Assembly (NCBI RefSeq): GCF_001417775.1
Contig: NZ_BBZJ01000018.1
Location: 1 to 64,000 of the forward strand
Source: Streptomyces sp. TP-A0356
GTDB lineage: Bacteria > Actinomycetota > Actinomycetes > Streptomycetales > Streptomycetaceae
Length of the DNA: 64,000 nt
Direction of reading: 5' to 3'
The notes beneath the pieces are model-generated. The model was not told the origin of the DNA and ran no database searches. It saw only the letters and a list, made by a program, of their open reading frames with translations. Position numbers and translations under genes: made by a program. Shown here one piece after another: positions 45,292-53,835 of the stretch; the stretch's first letter is position 1; the number at the start of each line of letters is the position of its first letter.

Positions 45292-46476
45292 CAGCAGGGC
45301 GCTGATGCGGAAGCCTCCACCGGGCCGGGGGCCCGCGTCCAGGGTGCCGCCGACCATGCCGACCCGCTCCCGCATGCCGATCAGTCCGTGGCCCTGTCCG
45401 TCGGCGCCACCCTCCTCGTACAGCTCGTGCGGGGCGCCCTTGCCGTCGTCCTCGACGAGCAGCCCGAGGCCGTCGTCGAAGTACACCAGGCGCACGCTCG
45501 CGCCCGCGTTGGGGCCACCGTGCTTGCGGGTGTTGGTGAGCGCCTCCTGGACGATCCGGTACGCCGTCAGCTCGACGCCGCTGGGCAGCGGGCGCGGCGT
45601 GCCCTCCACCTTGAAGTCGACGGGCAGACCCGCGCTGCGGCACTGCTCGACGAGCTCGTCGATCTGCTCGACGTCGGGCTGCGGTACGTATTCCCCGGCC
45701 TCCGTGTGCTCGCCGGTGCGCAGCACGCCCAGCAGACGGCGCATCTCGGCGAGGGCCTGGCGGCCGGTCCCCGAGATCGTCTCCAGCGCCTTCCTGGCCT
45801 GGTCGGGGGCGGTGTCGAGGACGTAGGCGGCACCGTCCGCCTGCACCACCATCACCGACACGTTGTGCGCGACCACGTCGTGCAGTTCACGGGCGATCCG
45901 GGCGCGCTCGGCGGCGACCGCGACCTTGGCCTGCGCCTCGCGCTCCTTCTCCAGGCGGGCGGCGCGCTCCTCGAGCTGGGCCAGGTAGGCACGGCGCGTG
46001 CGGAGGGAGTCGCCGAGGACCCAGGCGAGGGCGAAGGGCACGGTCTGGAAGACGGCGACGGCGACCGTGCTCAGGGGGCTCGCATGGTGGTCCGCCCAGC
46101 GCGTCTGTGCCAGGGTGCCGGCGCACAAGCCGCCTATCAGGCCCACTCGGGAGGCCCAGCGGGCGCCGTCCGCGGCGACCGTGAAGATGATCACCAGCAT
46201 GGCGAAGTCGGCGGCCACCGGCTGCTGGTCCAGAACCAGCTGCGCCAGTCCCATCGCCACGGCCACGAGGAGCATGGCCTCGGGCATGCGGCGGCGCAGC
46301 GCCACGACCACGCACAGGACGGCGGAGATCGTGAGCCCCGCGAAGAGCGATCCGTGGTAGTTCCGCGCCCCGCTGAGGTTCGTCACACTCACGCAGGAGA
46401 GCCCGAACAGAACGACGGCCCAGAAGCTGTCGACCCACGTCGGGTGCCTGCGGAGGAAGTCATAGAGGCGCTGCAC
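45271..46476 (-). CDS. Two-component sensor histidine kinase (HisKA_3/DUF7134 type)
   Basis: 401 aa. An N-terminal DUF7134-like membrane region with four to five helices (about 15-155), a coiled coil (about 160-190), HisKA_3 with RARIARELHDVVAHN (phospho-acceptor H199), and HATPase_c with NTRKHGG, VEDDGKG and GHGLIGMRERVG. It is the partner of the LuxR-type regulator downstream. Signal unknown. Start GTG 46476: TACTCT ends 7 nt upstream (leaderless). Confidence 0.94.
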   Translation of the reverse strand: MQRLYDFLRRHPTWVDSFWAVVLFGLSCVSVTNLSGARNYHGSLFAGLTISAVLCVVVALRRRMPEAMLLVAVAMGLAQLVLDQQPVAADFAMLVIIFTVAADGARWASRVGLIGGLCAGTLAQTRWADHHASPLSTVAVAVFQTVPFALAWVLGDSLRTRRAYLAQLEERAARLEKEREAQAKVAVAAERARIARELHDVVAHNVSVMVVQADGAAYVLDTAPDQARKALETISGTGRQALAEMRRLLGVLRTGEHTEAGEYVPQPDVEQIDELVEQCRSAGLPVDFKVEGTPRPLPSGVELTAYRIVQEALTNTRKHGGPNAGASVRLVYFDDGLGLLVEDDGKGAPHELYEEGGADGQGHGLIGMRERVGMVGGTLDAGPRPGGGFRISALLPLKPAH

Positions 46477-46828
46477 GTAACCCAGAGTAGGGAAGCCCGT
46501 TGCGTGCAGGGGTCAACCGGAGGGTCGATCCGGGACGGACACGCGTACTCCGCAAGGTGGATGCTCCATGATCCCGAACGGTGAGAGACGGGCCGAACGG
46601 AACCGCGCCGGAGCCGCCGGAGCCCATGCGGGCGCTGGGTTGCCCGGCGCACACCCCCTTCGCACCGAGCGCGGTCCCGCACGCCGCGGCAGGAGCGCAC
46701 GCAGGGGGCGCGAGGGCAGGGAGGGTGAAGACGCGGGAGTGAGGGCGCGGGACCTGGGGACGGGCGTGGGGGGACGGTAGCGGGACGCCGAGGCGGGGGC
46801 GAGAGGACGGCGTGGCAGGGAGAGGCAG

Positions 46829-47104
46829 GGAGACCGCCGGGACGCGGGCGCGAGTCCGGCGGACACGGAGACCGCCGGGACGCGGGCGCGAGGCCGGCGG
46901 ACACGGAGACCGCCGGGACGCGGGCGCGAGGCCGGCGGACACGGAGACCGCCGGGACGCGGGCGCGAGGCCGGCGGACGCGGAGACCGCCGGGACGCGGG
47001 CGCGAGGCCGGCGGACGCGGAGACCGCCGGGACGCGGGCGCGAGGCCGGCGGACGCGGAGACCGCCGGGACGCGGGCGCGAGTCCGGCGGACACGGAGAC
47101 CACC
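46829..47104. repeat. 38-bp minisatellite, seven copies plus a partial
   Basis: Copies begin at 46829, 46867, 46905, 46943, 46981, 47019 and 47057; a partial one begins at 47095. The unit begins GGAGACCGCCGGGACGCGGG. Two positions vary: AGTCC versus AGGCC, and ACAC versus ACGC; the outer copies share AGTCC and ACAC. Each unit has a CCGCCGG/CCGGCGG dyad. 38 is not a multiple of three, so reading frames rotate through it and the ORFs there are artefacts. The flanks (46740-46828 and 47105-47230) are degenerate relatives. The 877-nt gap (46477-47353) is otherwise featureless. Confidence 0.9.
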
Positions 47105-47353
47105 AGCGCACGGACGCGAGAACGGCGGACGCAAGCCGCCGCGACGCGGGACGCGGACGCCGGACGCCGGGACCCGAGGACGGCCGAGGGCGAGCGCGCT
47201 GGGGCGTCAGGAGGCAGGACACGGGGGCGAGGGCGCGTGCGCCCCGCACACACGGCGCCAATGCGGGCCCAGTCCCGGAACGCGGCCCCGGCCCGACCCC
47301 GGCCGCAAGCATCCGCGTCCGCGCCCGTACTCGCCCCGTCCTAGCCTGGCACC

Positions 47354-48391
47354 GTGGTGCACAAGGCGAGCGGTGAGTGGCGGGGATGGCGGGCGGCGGC
47401 CGAGGAGGCGCTGTACGGGCCGGGCGGGTTCTACCGGCGGCCCGAGGGGCCCGCGGGGCACTTCCGTACGTCCGTGCACGCCTCGCCGCTCTTCGCCGCC
47501 GCCGTGGCCCGGCTGCTGTGCCGGGTCGACGAGGCGCTGGGGCGGCCTGCCGAGCTGGCGTTCGTGGACATGGCGGCAGGCCGGGGCGAGCTGGCCGCCG
47601 GTGTCCTCGACGCGCTGCCCCCGGACGTCGCCGCCCGGGCGCGCCCGTACGCCGTAGAGATCGCCCGGCGCCCCGAGGGCCTCGACCCCCGGGTCGAATG
47701 GCTCGGCGAACCCCCGAAGGGGATCACCGGGCTGCTGTTCGCGAACGAGTGGCTGGACAACGTACCGGTCGAGGTCGCGGAGGTCGGCCCCGACGGCGTA
47801 CCCCGGCTGGTCCTCGTACGGGAGGACGGCACCGAGCGCCTCGGAGAGCCGGTCGCGGGCGCGCAGGCGCGGTGGCTGGAGCGCTGGTGGCCGCTGTCCC
47901 GCGAAGGGGCCCGCGCCGAGATCGGCATCCCCAGGGACACCGCCTGGGCCGACGCCGTCGCGACCGTCGGCCGCGGGCTCGCCGTCGCCGTCGACTACGC
48001 CCACCACGCGGACGCCCGCCCGCCCTTCGGGACGCTCACCGGGTTCCGGTCGGGCCGGGAGACCGCCCCCGTGCCGGACGGCTCCTGCGACATCACCGCG
48101 CACGTGGCGCTGGACGCCTGCGCCCTTCCGGGGGCGCGCCTGCTCACCCAGCGCACCGCCCTGCGCGCTCTGGGCATCACCGGCGCACGCCCCCCGCTGA
48201 CGCTTGCCTCCACGGACCCCACGGCCTACGTGCACGCCCTCGCGCAGGCCGGAGCCGCCGCCGAACTCAACGCCCCCGGGGGCCTCGGTGACTTCGGCTG
48301 GCTGCTCCAGCCCGTCGGTATGCCGGACGCCTACCTCGGTGATCTGCTCGGGAAGCTACTTGTCGATGTCCCCGACCACGAAGAACATTGA
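47354..48391 (+). CDS. MidA/NDUFAF7-family SAM-dependent methyltransferase
   Basis: 345 aa. Class I methyltransferase of the DUF185 family: FVDMAAGRGELAAGVL (SAM loop, about 70-85), LLFANEWLDNVPVEV, AVDYAHH and LTGFRSG. In mitochondria NDUFAF7 methylates an arginine of NDUFS2, the NuoD homologue. Here the gene's 3' end overlaps the 3' end of a nuoD gene by 36 nt on the other strand. Start GTG 47354: TAGCCT ends 6 nt upstream (leaderless). Confidence 0.9.
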   Translation: MVHKASGEWRGWRAAAEEALYGPGGFYRRPEGPAGHFRTSVHASPLFAAAVARLLCRVDEALGRPAELAFVDMAAGRGELAAGVLDALPPDVAARARPYAVEIARRPEGLDPRVEWLGEPPKGITGLLFANEWLDNVPVEVAEVGPDGVPRLVLVREDGTERLGEPVAGAQARWLERWWPLSREGARAEIGIPRDTAWADAVATVGRGLAVAVDYAHHADARPPFGTLTGFRSGRETAPVPDGSCDITAHVALDACALPGARLLTQRTALRALGITGARPPLTLASTDPTAYVHALAQAGAAAELNAPGGLGDFGWLLQPVGMPDAYLGDLLGKLLVDVPDHEEH

Positions 48392-49507
48392 CCCCAGGAT
48401 CGCCACCATGTCCGCGACCAGCGTCCCCGGCAGCAGTTCGGTCAGCACCTGGATGTTGTTGTACGAGGCCGAGCGCAGCTTCAGCCGGTACGGGGTCTTG
48501 TCGCCCTTGCTGACCAGGTAGTAGCCATTGATGCCGAGCGGGTTCTCGGTCCACGCGTAGGTGTGGCCCTCGGGCGCCTTGAGCACCTTGGGCAGGCGCT
48601 GGTTGATCGGCCCGGGCGGCAGCTCGGCCAGCCGGTCCAGGCACGCGTCGGCCAGGTCGAGCGCGTTGTGGGTCTGCTCCAGGAGGCACTCGAAGCGGGC
48701 CAGGCAGTCGCCCTCCTGCCGGGTGACGACCTTCAGCGTGTCCTGGAGCTCGGGATAGGCCAGGTACGGCTCGTCCCGGCGCAGGTCGAAGTCCACCCCG
48801 GAGGCGCGCGCGATCGGCCCGCTCACGCCGTACGCGTGCACGGCCTCCGCCGTGAGGTGGCCCACGCCCCGCGTGCGCCCCCGGAAGATCTCGTTGCCGA
48901 GCACCAGGTCGTCGAACCGGTCCATGCGGGAGCGCACCCCCGAGACTGCGGCACGCGCGCGTGTGGCCCAGCCCGCGGGCAGGTCCTCCTTGAGGCCGCC
49001 CACGCGGTTGAACATGTAGTGCATGCGCCCGCCGGAGACCTCCTCCATGACGTTCTGGAGTTCCTCGCGCTCCCGGAAGGCGTAGAACACCGGCGTGATG
49101 CCACCCAGCTCCAGCGGATAGGAGCCGAGGAACATCAGATGGTTCAGGACGCGGTTCAGCTCCGCCAGGAGCGTGCGCATCCACACCGCCCGTTCGGGGA
49201 CCTCCATGCCGAGCATCCGCTCGACGGCCAGGACCACACCCAGCTCGTTGGAGAAGGCGGAGAGCCAGTCGTGACGGTTGGCGAGCATGATGATCTGGCG
49301 GTAGTCGCGCGCCTCGAACAACTTCTCGGCGCCGCGATGCATATAGCCGATGACCGGCTCCGCGCCCTTGATCCGCTCGCCGTCCAGCACGAGCCGCAGC
49401 CGCAGCACGCCGTGCGTCGACGGGTGTTGGGGGCCGATGTTGAGCACCATGTCGGTGCTCTCCGCGGCACCGCCGATCCCGACCATGGTCTCCGTCGTAG
49501 GAGTCAT
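48356..49507 (-). CDS. nuoD: NADH-quinone oxidoreductase subunit D (solitary copy)
   Basis: 383 aa. Carries the quinone-site and 49-kDa subunit signatures: NIGPQHPSTHGVLRL, GYMHRGAEKLFE, ANRHDWLSAFSNELG, WMRTLLAELNRVLNHL, YNNIQVL and AILGSMFFVVGDIDK. No other nuo gene is nearby, so this is the extra NuoD known from Streptomyces beside the full nuo operon. The start is ATG 49507; the upstream frame is a shadow. It may be an alternative complex I subunit. Confidence 0.93.
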   Translation of the reverse strand: MTPTTETMVGIGGAAESTDMVLNIGPQHPSTHGVLRLRLVLDGERIKGAEPVIGYMHRGAEKLFEARDYRQIIMLANRHDWLSAFSNELGVVLAVERMLGMEVPERAVWMRTLLAELNRVLNHLMFLGSYPLELGGITPVFYAFREREELQNVMEEVSGGRMHYMFNRVGGLKEDLPAGWATRARAAVSGVRSRMDRFDDLVLGNEIFRGRTRGVGHLTAEAVHAYGVSGPIARASGVDFDLRRDEPYLAYPELQDTLKVVTRQEGDCLARFECLLEQTHNALDLADACLDRLAELPPGPINQRLPKVLKAPEGHTYAWTENPLGINGYYLVSKGDKTPYRLKLRSASYNNIQVLTELLPGTLVADMVAILGSMFFVVGDIDK

Positions 49508-49538
49508 GGTCCCAGTCTCTCGTACGTACGCTTGCGGC

Positions 49539-50029
49539 ATGGAGACGGGGACTGTACTCGCCGGCGGTGAGCCCGTCTGGACGGGACTGCCGCCGGGGCT
49601 GCCGCGGATGCGGCGGTCGCTGCCGGTGGTGTGGCTGGGGCTGCCGGCCTTGGTCGCGGGACTGCTTCTCGGCCTGCTGGCCGGGCCCGCGTGGGCGCTC
49701 TTCGCGCTGCTGCCGCCGGCGCTGCTGGGGTGGGGCTGGGTGCTGCTGGCCACAACTGGCGCTCCTGGCGGTACGCCGAGCGGGCCGACGACCTGCTGAT
49801 CAGCCGGGGCGTGCTGTGGCGCGAGGAGACCGTGGTGCCGTACGGGCGCATGCAGCTCGTCGAGGTCACCTCCGGTCCGGTCGAACGGCACTTCGGACTG
49901 GCGAACGTGCAGCTGCACACCGCGGCCGCCGCGACCGACGCCACCATCCCGGGCCTCGACCCGGCCGAGGCGGAGCGGCTGCGGGACCGGTTGACCGAGC
50001 TGGGCGAGGCCCGATCGGCGGGGCTGTGA
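49539..50029 (+). pseudogene. PH-domain membrane protein (YdbS type), frameshifted
   Basis: The N-terminal part with two membrane helices (METGTVLAGGEPVWTGLPP onward) is in the frame of ATG 49539. From about 49750 the bPH2 domain (NWRSWRYAERADDLLISRGV, VVPYGRMQLVEV, FGLANVQLHT) continues in the next frame. One missing base near GGCCACAACTGG would explain it. TACGCT ends 6 nt before the ATG. Either a genuine mutation or a sequencing error; the downstream gene is also defective, favouring decay. Confidence 0.7.
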
Positions 50030-50418
50030 GCGCGCCCGAGGCAGAGGCCGGCATACCGGAGGTGCGGAAGGGGCGGCAGGTCGCCGAACGGCGGCTGCAC
50101 CCGTTGACCCAGCTGCCGCTGTGGTGGCGCGGCCACGGCCTCGCCGTCACCGACACGGTCTTCGCCGCCCGGCACGGCCTGCTGCGCCGCAGCCTGGCCC
50201 TCGTACCGCATGCGAAGGTCCAGAGCGTACGGCTGACACAGGGGCCCTGGAGGCGGTTCAAGGAGGTGGCCGACGTACAGGTGGACACCGGCGCGAACCG
50301 GACGGTGCGGGCGCGCCTGCGGGACGCCGAGGAGGCGACGGCGCTGCTGTACGCGCAGGCGGACCGGTCGCGCACCGGACGCCGGGACGCCCGGCCCGAA
50401 CGGTGGATGGTCCCGTAG
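50026..50418 (+). CDS. Truncated PH-domain protein (YdbT type, internal deletion)
   Basis: 130 aa from GTG 50026, which overlaps the previous stop as GTGA. A short N-terminus (MSAPEAEAGIPEVRKGRQ) runs straight into the last bPH2 domain of a YdbT-like protein (WWRGHGLAVTDTVFAARHG, LLRRSLALVPHAKVQSVRL, VDTGANRTVRARLRDAEEA). Family members are about 450-500 aa with membrane helices and several PH domains, so most of the protein is missing. Probably a remnant, although the frame is intact. Confidence 0.65.
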   Translation: MSAPEAEAGIPEVRKGRQVAERRLHPLTQLPLWWRGHGLAVTDTVFAARHGLLRRSLALVPHAKVQSVRLTQGPWRRFKEVADVQVDTGANRTVRARLRDAEEATALLYAQADRSRTGRRDARPERWMVP

Positions 50419-50436
50419 CCGAGGTCCGAACGGCGC

Positions 50437-50471
50437 GAGGGGCGGCGGCACATGACGTGCCTCCGCCCCTC
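50437..50471. terminator. Bidirectional terminator
   Basis: A 15-bp stem with one mismatch (arms GAGGGGCGGCGGCAC at 50437-50451 and mirror to 50471) with a 5-nt loop. It lies between the PH remnant and the coiled-coil gene, which converge. Confidence 0.75.
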
Positions 50472-50511
50472 ACCCGTGTCGTCGGTGGGCCGACACGTAC
50501 GTCGGCCGGTC

Positions 50512-52074
50512 TCAGGACGCCGCGGTGCGCAGCCCCTGGACGTCGATCTGCTCGGTCTCGTCATGGGCCGTCAGATCGATGATCTGGCTGACGGCGCGCG
50601 CCTCGGGGTCCGCGGGCTTGAAGCCGGACTCGGCCTCCTCCTTGTGCACCGCGAGCGCCTCCTGGCCGACGACGTCCGCGAGGTCCTCGTTCTGCACGGA
50701 CTCCAAGTCCTGCCGCGGCTTCTGCGTACCGAAGAAGTCGAAACCGCCCTCGGCGGCCTGGCGCCGTCGAGGAGCCGCCGGTACGACGGCCACGGCGGTC
50801 GGCACGGTGAAGTGGCCGGTGGCGTGTGCCGGCTTGGTGACGACCGGTTGGGGCTGCTGGTGGGTCGGGGCGGCCGCGTCCTGCCGTTCGGCGACCGCCA
50901 CGGGCTTCCCCTCCGCCTCGCCCTCCTCGCCGGCATGGACACCGGGCGCGTCGGGTTCGGCGGTGGGCCGCTTCGTGCCGCCGCCGTCACCGGGGCCGCC
51001 CTTCTTCGGGGAGGACTTGGCGGACAGGGCGGACAGGGCGGAGATGACGGGCGTGGTACGGGCCTCGGGGGAGGCCTTGTCCCGCGCGGCGGTGTCCGGC
51101 GCCTCCGCGGCGCCGTCGTCCTCCACGGACGCGGTCGTGTCGGCCGCCTCCCCGTCCTCGGCGGGGGCGGTCGCGTCCCCCGCGTCGCCGTCCCTCGCGT
51201 CCATCGCGGAAGCGGTCGCCTCGGCCGGGTCGCCGTCCTCCGTGGAAGCGGTCTCCTCCGTCGCCTCGGAAGCGGTCGTCTCCCTGGCGTCGCTCGCAGG
51301 CGTGGCGGCGGGCACGTCCGTCGCGGCGCGCTCCGCGGCGGCGCCCTCGTCCTCGGCGAGCCGTGCGAGCGCCGAGCCGGCCCGCAGGAAGAGCGCGGAG
51401 CCATCCGGGGAGAACGCTCCGGGAGCCGGCGCCCCGGAAACCGCGCCCCGCTCGGGCTCTGCACCGGCCGGGGCGGTCGCGTCCGTCACGTCCGGAACGT
51501 CCGTGACGTCCTCGGGGGGCCGTACGTCGGCACGGGCGGCCGCGTTCCGAGCGGCGTCCGGTGTCTCCCGCGCGGCGGGGGTCGGCGGCTGCGGCGCGGG
51601 CAGCGCACGTGCCGGAGTCGTCGTCTCGATCTCCAGCAGGCGGCGCCCCTCCAGGGCGCTGGCGCGCTCCGTCTCCGCCGTGGCGTACCGCCGCAGCAAA
51701 GCCGCGTGTTCGTTGCGGAGCTTGGCCAGCTCCGCGCGCTTGGCCCGCAGCCTCTGCTCCAGCTTCGTGCGCAGCTCCCGAGACTCCTCCAGGTCGGTCT
51801 CCAGCTCGGCGACCCGTTCCTCGTAGCGCCACTCGTCGCTCGCCCGCGCGCGCGTGAGGTCGGCGACGCGTTTGCCCGCGGCGGCGTCCCAGCGGCGCAT
51901 GACGACCGCGCCCACGACCGTCGTCAGCGCGGCGCCCGCGGCCAGCCCACGGAGCACCAGCGGCTCCGTGAACAGCCAGGGCCCCACGGCGCAGACGACC
52001 GAGACGCCGGCGATCACCGAAGGAGGCAACAGCCTGTGCAAGGGCGGGGAATGGCGGTGACGTCCACGTGGCAT
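50512..52074 (-). CDS. Membrane protein with coiled coil and long disordered acidic tail
   Basis: 520 aa. Two N-terminal membrane helices (about 15-55), a coiled coil (about 68-145: DEWRYEERVAELETDLEESR, LRTKLEQRLRAKRAELAKLR), then about 370 residues of Ala/Thr/Glu/Asp/Pro low complexity, ending with a conserved-looking block (FDFFGTQKPRQDLESVQNED). It resembles scaffold proteins of polar growth, but I cannot name it. Start ATG 52074: TAAGTT ends 7 nt upstream (leaderless). Confidence 0.82.
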   Translation of the reverse strand: MPRGRHRHSPPLHRLLPPSVIAGVSVVCAVGPWLFTEPLVLRGLAAGAALTTVVGAVVMRRWDAAAGKRVADLTRARASDEWRYEERVAELETDLEESRELRTKLEQRLRAKRAELAKLRNEHAALLRRYATAETERASALEGRRLLEIETTTPARALPAPQPPTPAARETPDAARNAAARADVRPPEDVTDVPDVTDATAPAGAEPERGAVSGAPAPGAFSPDGSALFLRAGSALARLAEDEGAAAERAATDVPAATPASDARETTASEATEETASTEDGDPAEATASAMDARDGDAGDATAPAEDGEAADTTASVEDDGAAEAPDTAARDKASPEARTTPVISALSALSAKSSPKKGGPGDGGGTKRPTAEPDAPGVHAGEEGEAEGKPVAVAERQDAAAPTHQQPQPVVTKPAHATGHFTVPTAVAVVPAAPRRRQAAEGGFDFFGTQKPRQDLESVQNEDLADVVGQEALAVHKEEAESGFKPADPEARAVSQIIDLTAHDETEQIDVQGLRTAAS

Positions 52075-52421
52075 GGCCAGAAACTTACCGCGCGTAGGCG
52101 AATGATGGTGCCCCGCCCGGTAAAAACACGGCTACCCGAAGCCTTCGCCCCGCCCCGCCGGCAACGTAAGCGGAACAGTTACCTCGCAAATCCGGCGCGT
52201 TTACCTTCGGCAACGGATACACCAGGAACACCCGAAGGCGAGGGCGGACGCCCCCACAGGCCCTGGTCCAGCGCTCCCGGGCGGCCTCCGAAGCCGTCGA
52301 CACGCTCCATTCAAGATCATTTCCTGCCCGGGCGTGGATCGGGATCCCCGGCCTCCGGCACCTGCCCCAAAGTGACTTGACGGACCGCCACCCGACGAAT
52401 TCCGACCACACGGAGACAACA
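52075..52421. other. Intergenic, no supported gene
   Basis: Besides the -10 element of the coiled-coil gene I see no promoter, RNA or repeat. Comparatively AT-rich between 52090 and 52220, as for other promoter regions here. Confidence 0.4.
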
Positions 52422-52462
52422 CCGAAGGGGGCCGGCTCCGTGTCCGGAGCGGCCCCCTTCGG
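52422..52462 (-). terminator. Terminator after the esterase gene
   Basis: Stem CCGAAGGGGGCC-GGCTCCG pairs with CGGAGC-GGCCCCCTTCGG through a 5-nt loop with one bulged pair; 43 nt beyond the esterase stop. Confidence 0.75.
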
Positions 52463-52505
52463 ATTGCGCGGAATTACCGGCGGTCGCCGCCGGGGTATTC
52501 GCCGC

Positions 52506-53630
52506 TCAGCGCTCTTGGAGCCGTCCGCTCATCCACTGCAGCGCCGACGGGATCTCCCGGCGCCACGTGTTGAAGTTGTGGCCGCCGCTGTCGAGGATGA
52601 TCGACGAGATCCGGGTCTTCTTCTTGGCCTGCACCTGCTGGATGAACTTGAGCGTGGCGTTGTAGTCCTTCTCGCCGGCCTTGCTGCTCGTGACGAGCAG
52701 TGAGGTGTCCGGCGGCGGCATGTGCTTGGCGTACCACAGCAGGTCGGCGCGGTTCTGCAGACCCTTGTTGCCCTGGAAGAGGTTGCCCGTGGTCGGGTCG
52801 ATCGGCGCCTTGTAGTACGGCGACAGGCCCACCCCGGCGAAGTAGGCGTTCGGGCGGTGCATCGCCAGCTTCAGCGCGCAGTAGCCGCCCGTGGAGTCGC
52901 CGATGATGCCCCAGCCGGTGGGGATCGGGCCCACCCTGTAGTGCGACCGGACCGCGTCGGGGAGGTCCTTCGCGAAGAACGTCTCCGTCTGGGGCCCACC
53001 CGGGACGTCCACGCACTCCGTGTCGCGCGGCGGGGCCACCGTCGGCCGCAGCATCACCAGGATCATCGGCTGCATCTTGCCGGTCTTCGCCAGCTCGTGC
53101 GCCGTCTGCGGGTAGTGCAGCCCCTTGATGAGCGCCGAGGCCGTACCCGGATAGCCGGTGAGGACGACGGCCACCGGGAACGTCCTCGCGCGGTACTGCG
53201 GCTGGAAGTACTCCGGCGGCAGATATACGAAGGCAGACGAGGAGATGTGCGTCGTCTGTCCGAATATGCCGACCTTCTGAATCTGACCCCCGATCGTGGG
53301 CTGCCCGCCGCCCGGCACGTTCACCGTCTGGGTGTCCATCACCTGGAGGGGGCCGCTGCTCGATCCGCCCGCGCCGTCGACGACCAAGGCCTGCCCGTTC
53401 TCCTGTCCGAACAGGTCGGCCCAGCTGGCGTAGAACCCGAAGGCCTGGTTGGCCGCGAGTCCGATCGACGCGAAGATCGCCACCTGGGTGGCGAACAGCA
53501 GACCGACCCGTCCGCCGACGGCCCGCCAGCTACGCCGGGCGAAACGTGGCCAGTACCACACCGTGCAGACGAACAGCAGCACGGCGAACACGACCGCCAG
53601 TGCCAGCACTTTGTTGCTCGTGAGACCCAT
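52506..53630 (-). CDS. Membrane-anchored esterase, alpha/beta hydrolase (esterase D/antigen 85 type)
   Basis: 374 aa. Two N-terminal membrane helices (about 7-28 and 40-62) and an extracytoplasmic hydrolase domain (about 130-374): nucleophile Ser in IIGDSTGGYCALKL and catalytic His in DSGGHNFNTW. This resembles the antigen 85/mycolyltransferase-like and S-formylglutathione hydrolase superfamily; the acyl substrate is unknown. AGGAAAAG lies 6 nt before ATG 53630. Divergent from the lysyltransferase. Confidence 0.9.
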   Translation of the reverse strand: MGLTSNKVLALAVVFAVLLFVCTVWYWPRFARRSWRAVGGRVGLLFATQVAIFASIGLAANQAFGFYASWADLFGQENGQALVVDGAGGSSSGPLQVMDTQTVNVPGGGQPTIGGQIQKVGIFGQTTHISSSAFVYLPPEYFQPQYRARTFPVAVVLTGYPGTASALIKGLHYPQTAHELAKTGKMQPMILVMLRPTVAPPRDTECVDVPGGPQTETFFAKDLPDAVRSHYRVGPIPTGWGIIGDSTGGYCALKLAMHRPNAYFAGVGLSPYYKAPIDPTTGNLFQGNKGLQNRADLLWYAKHMPPPDTSLLVTSSKAGEKDYNATLKFIQQVQAKKKTRISSIILDSGGHNFNTWRREIPSALQWMSGRLQER

Positions 53631-53835
53631 GGACTCTTTTCCTGCCTGCGCTTTCCATCCATGGGCCGTGCCCGCGCCTTAGCGAGGGCTTGCCCCGGAC
53701 TTTCCTTCGCCTTTGAACCGGCTTTGTGTTGGGGAGTGAACCTCTCTCCCCGAGACACCGTCCTAGAGGGCGCAATGTCGCCGGATGCCCTGATCGGCAC
53801 CGGGCTCAAGGTCTCTCGCAGAACTACGGGATGCG

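Noticed and set aside
46829..47104. CRISPR array
   Set aside because: Units are directly adjacent with no spacers and there are no cas genes; it is a minisatellite.
46389..47312. Several long frames on both strands through the 38-bp repeats
   Set aside because: All three frames stay open because the repeat lacks stops and rotates frame each unit; the peptides are simple Arg/Pro/Gly/Ala repeats.
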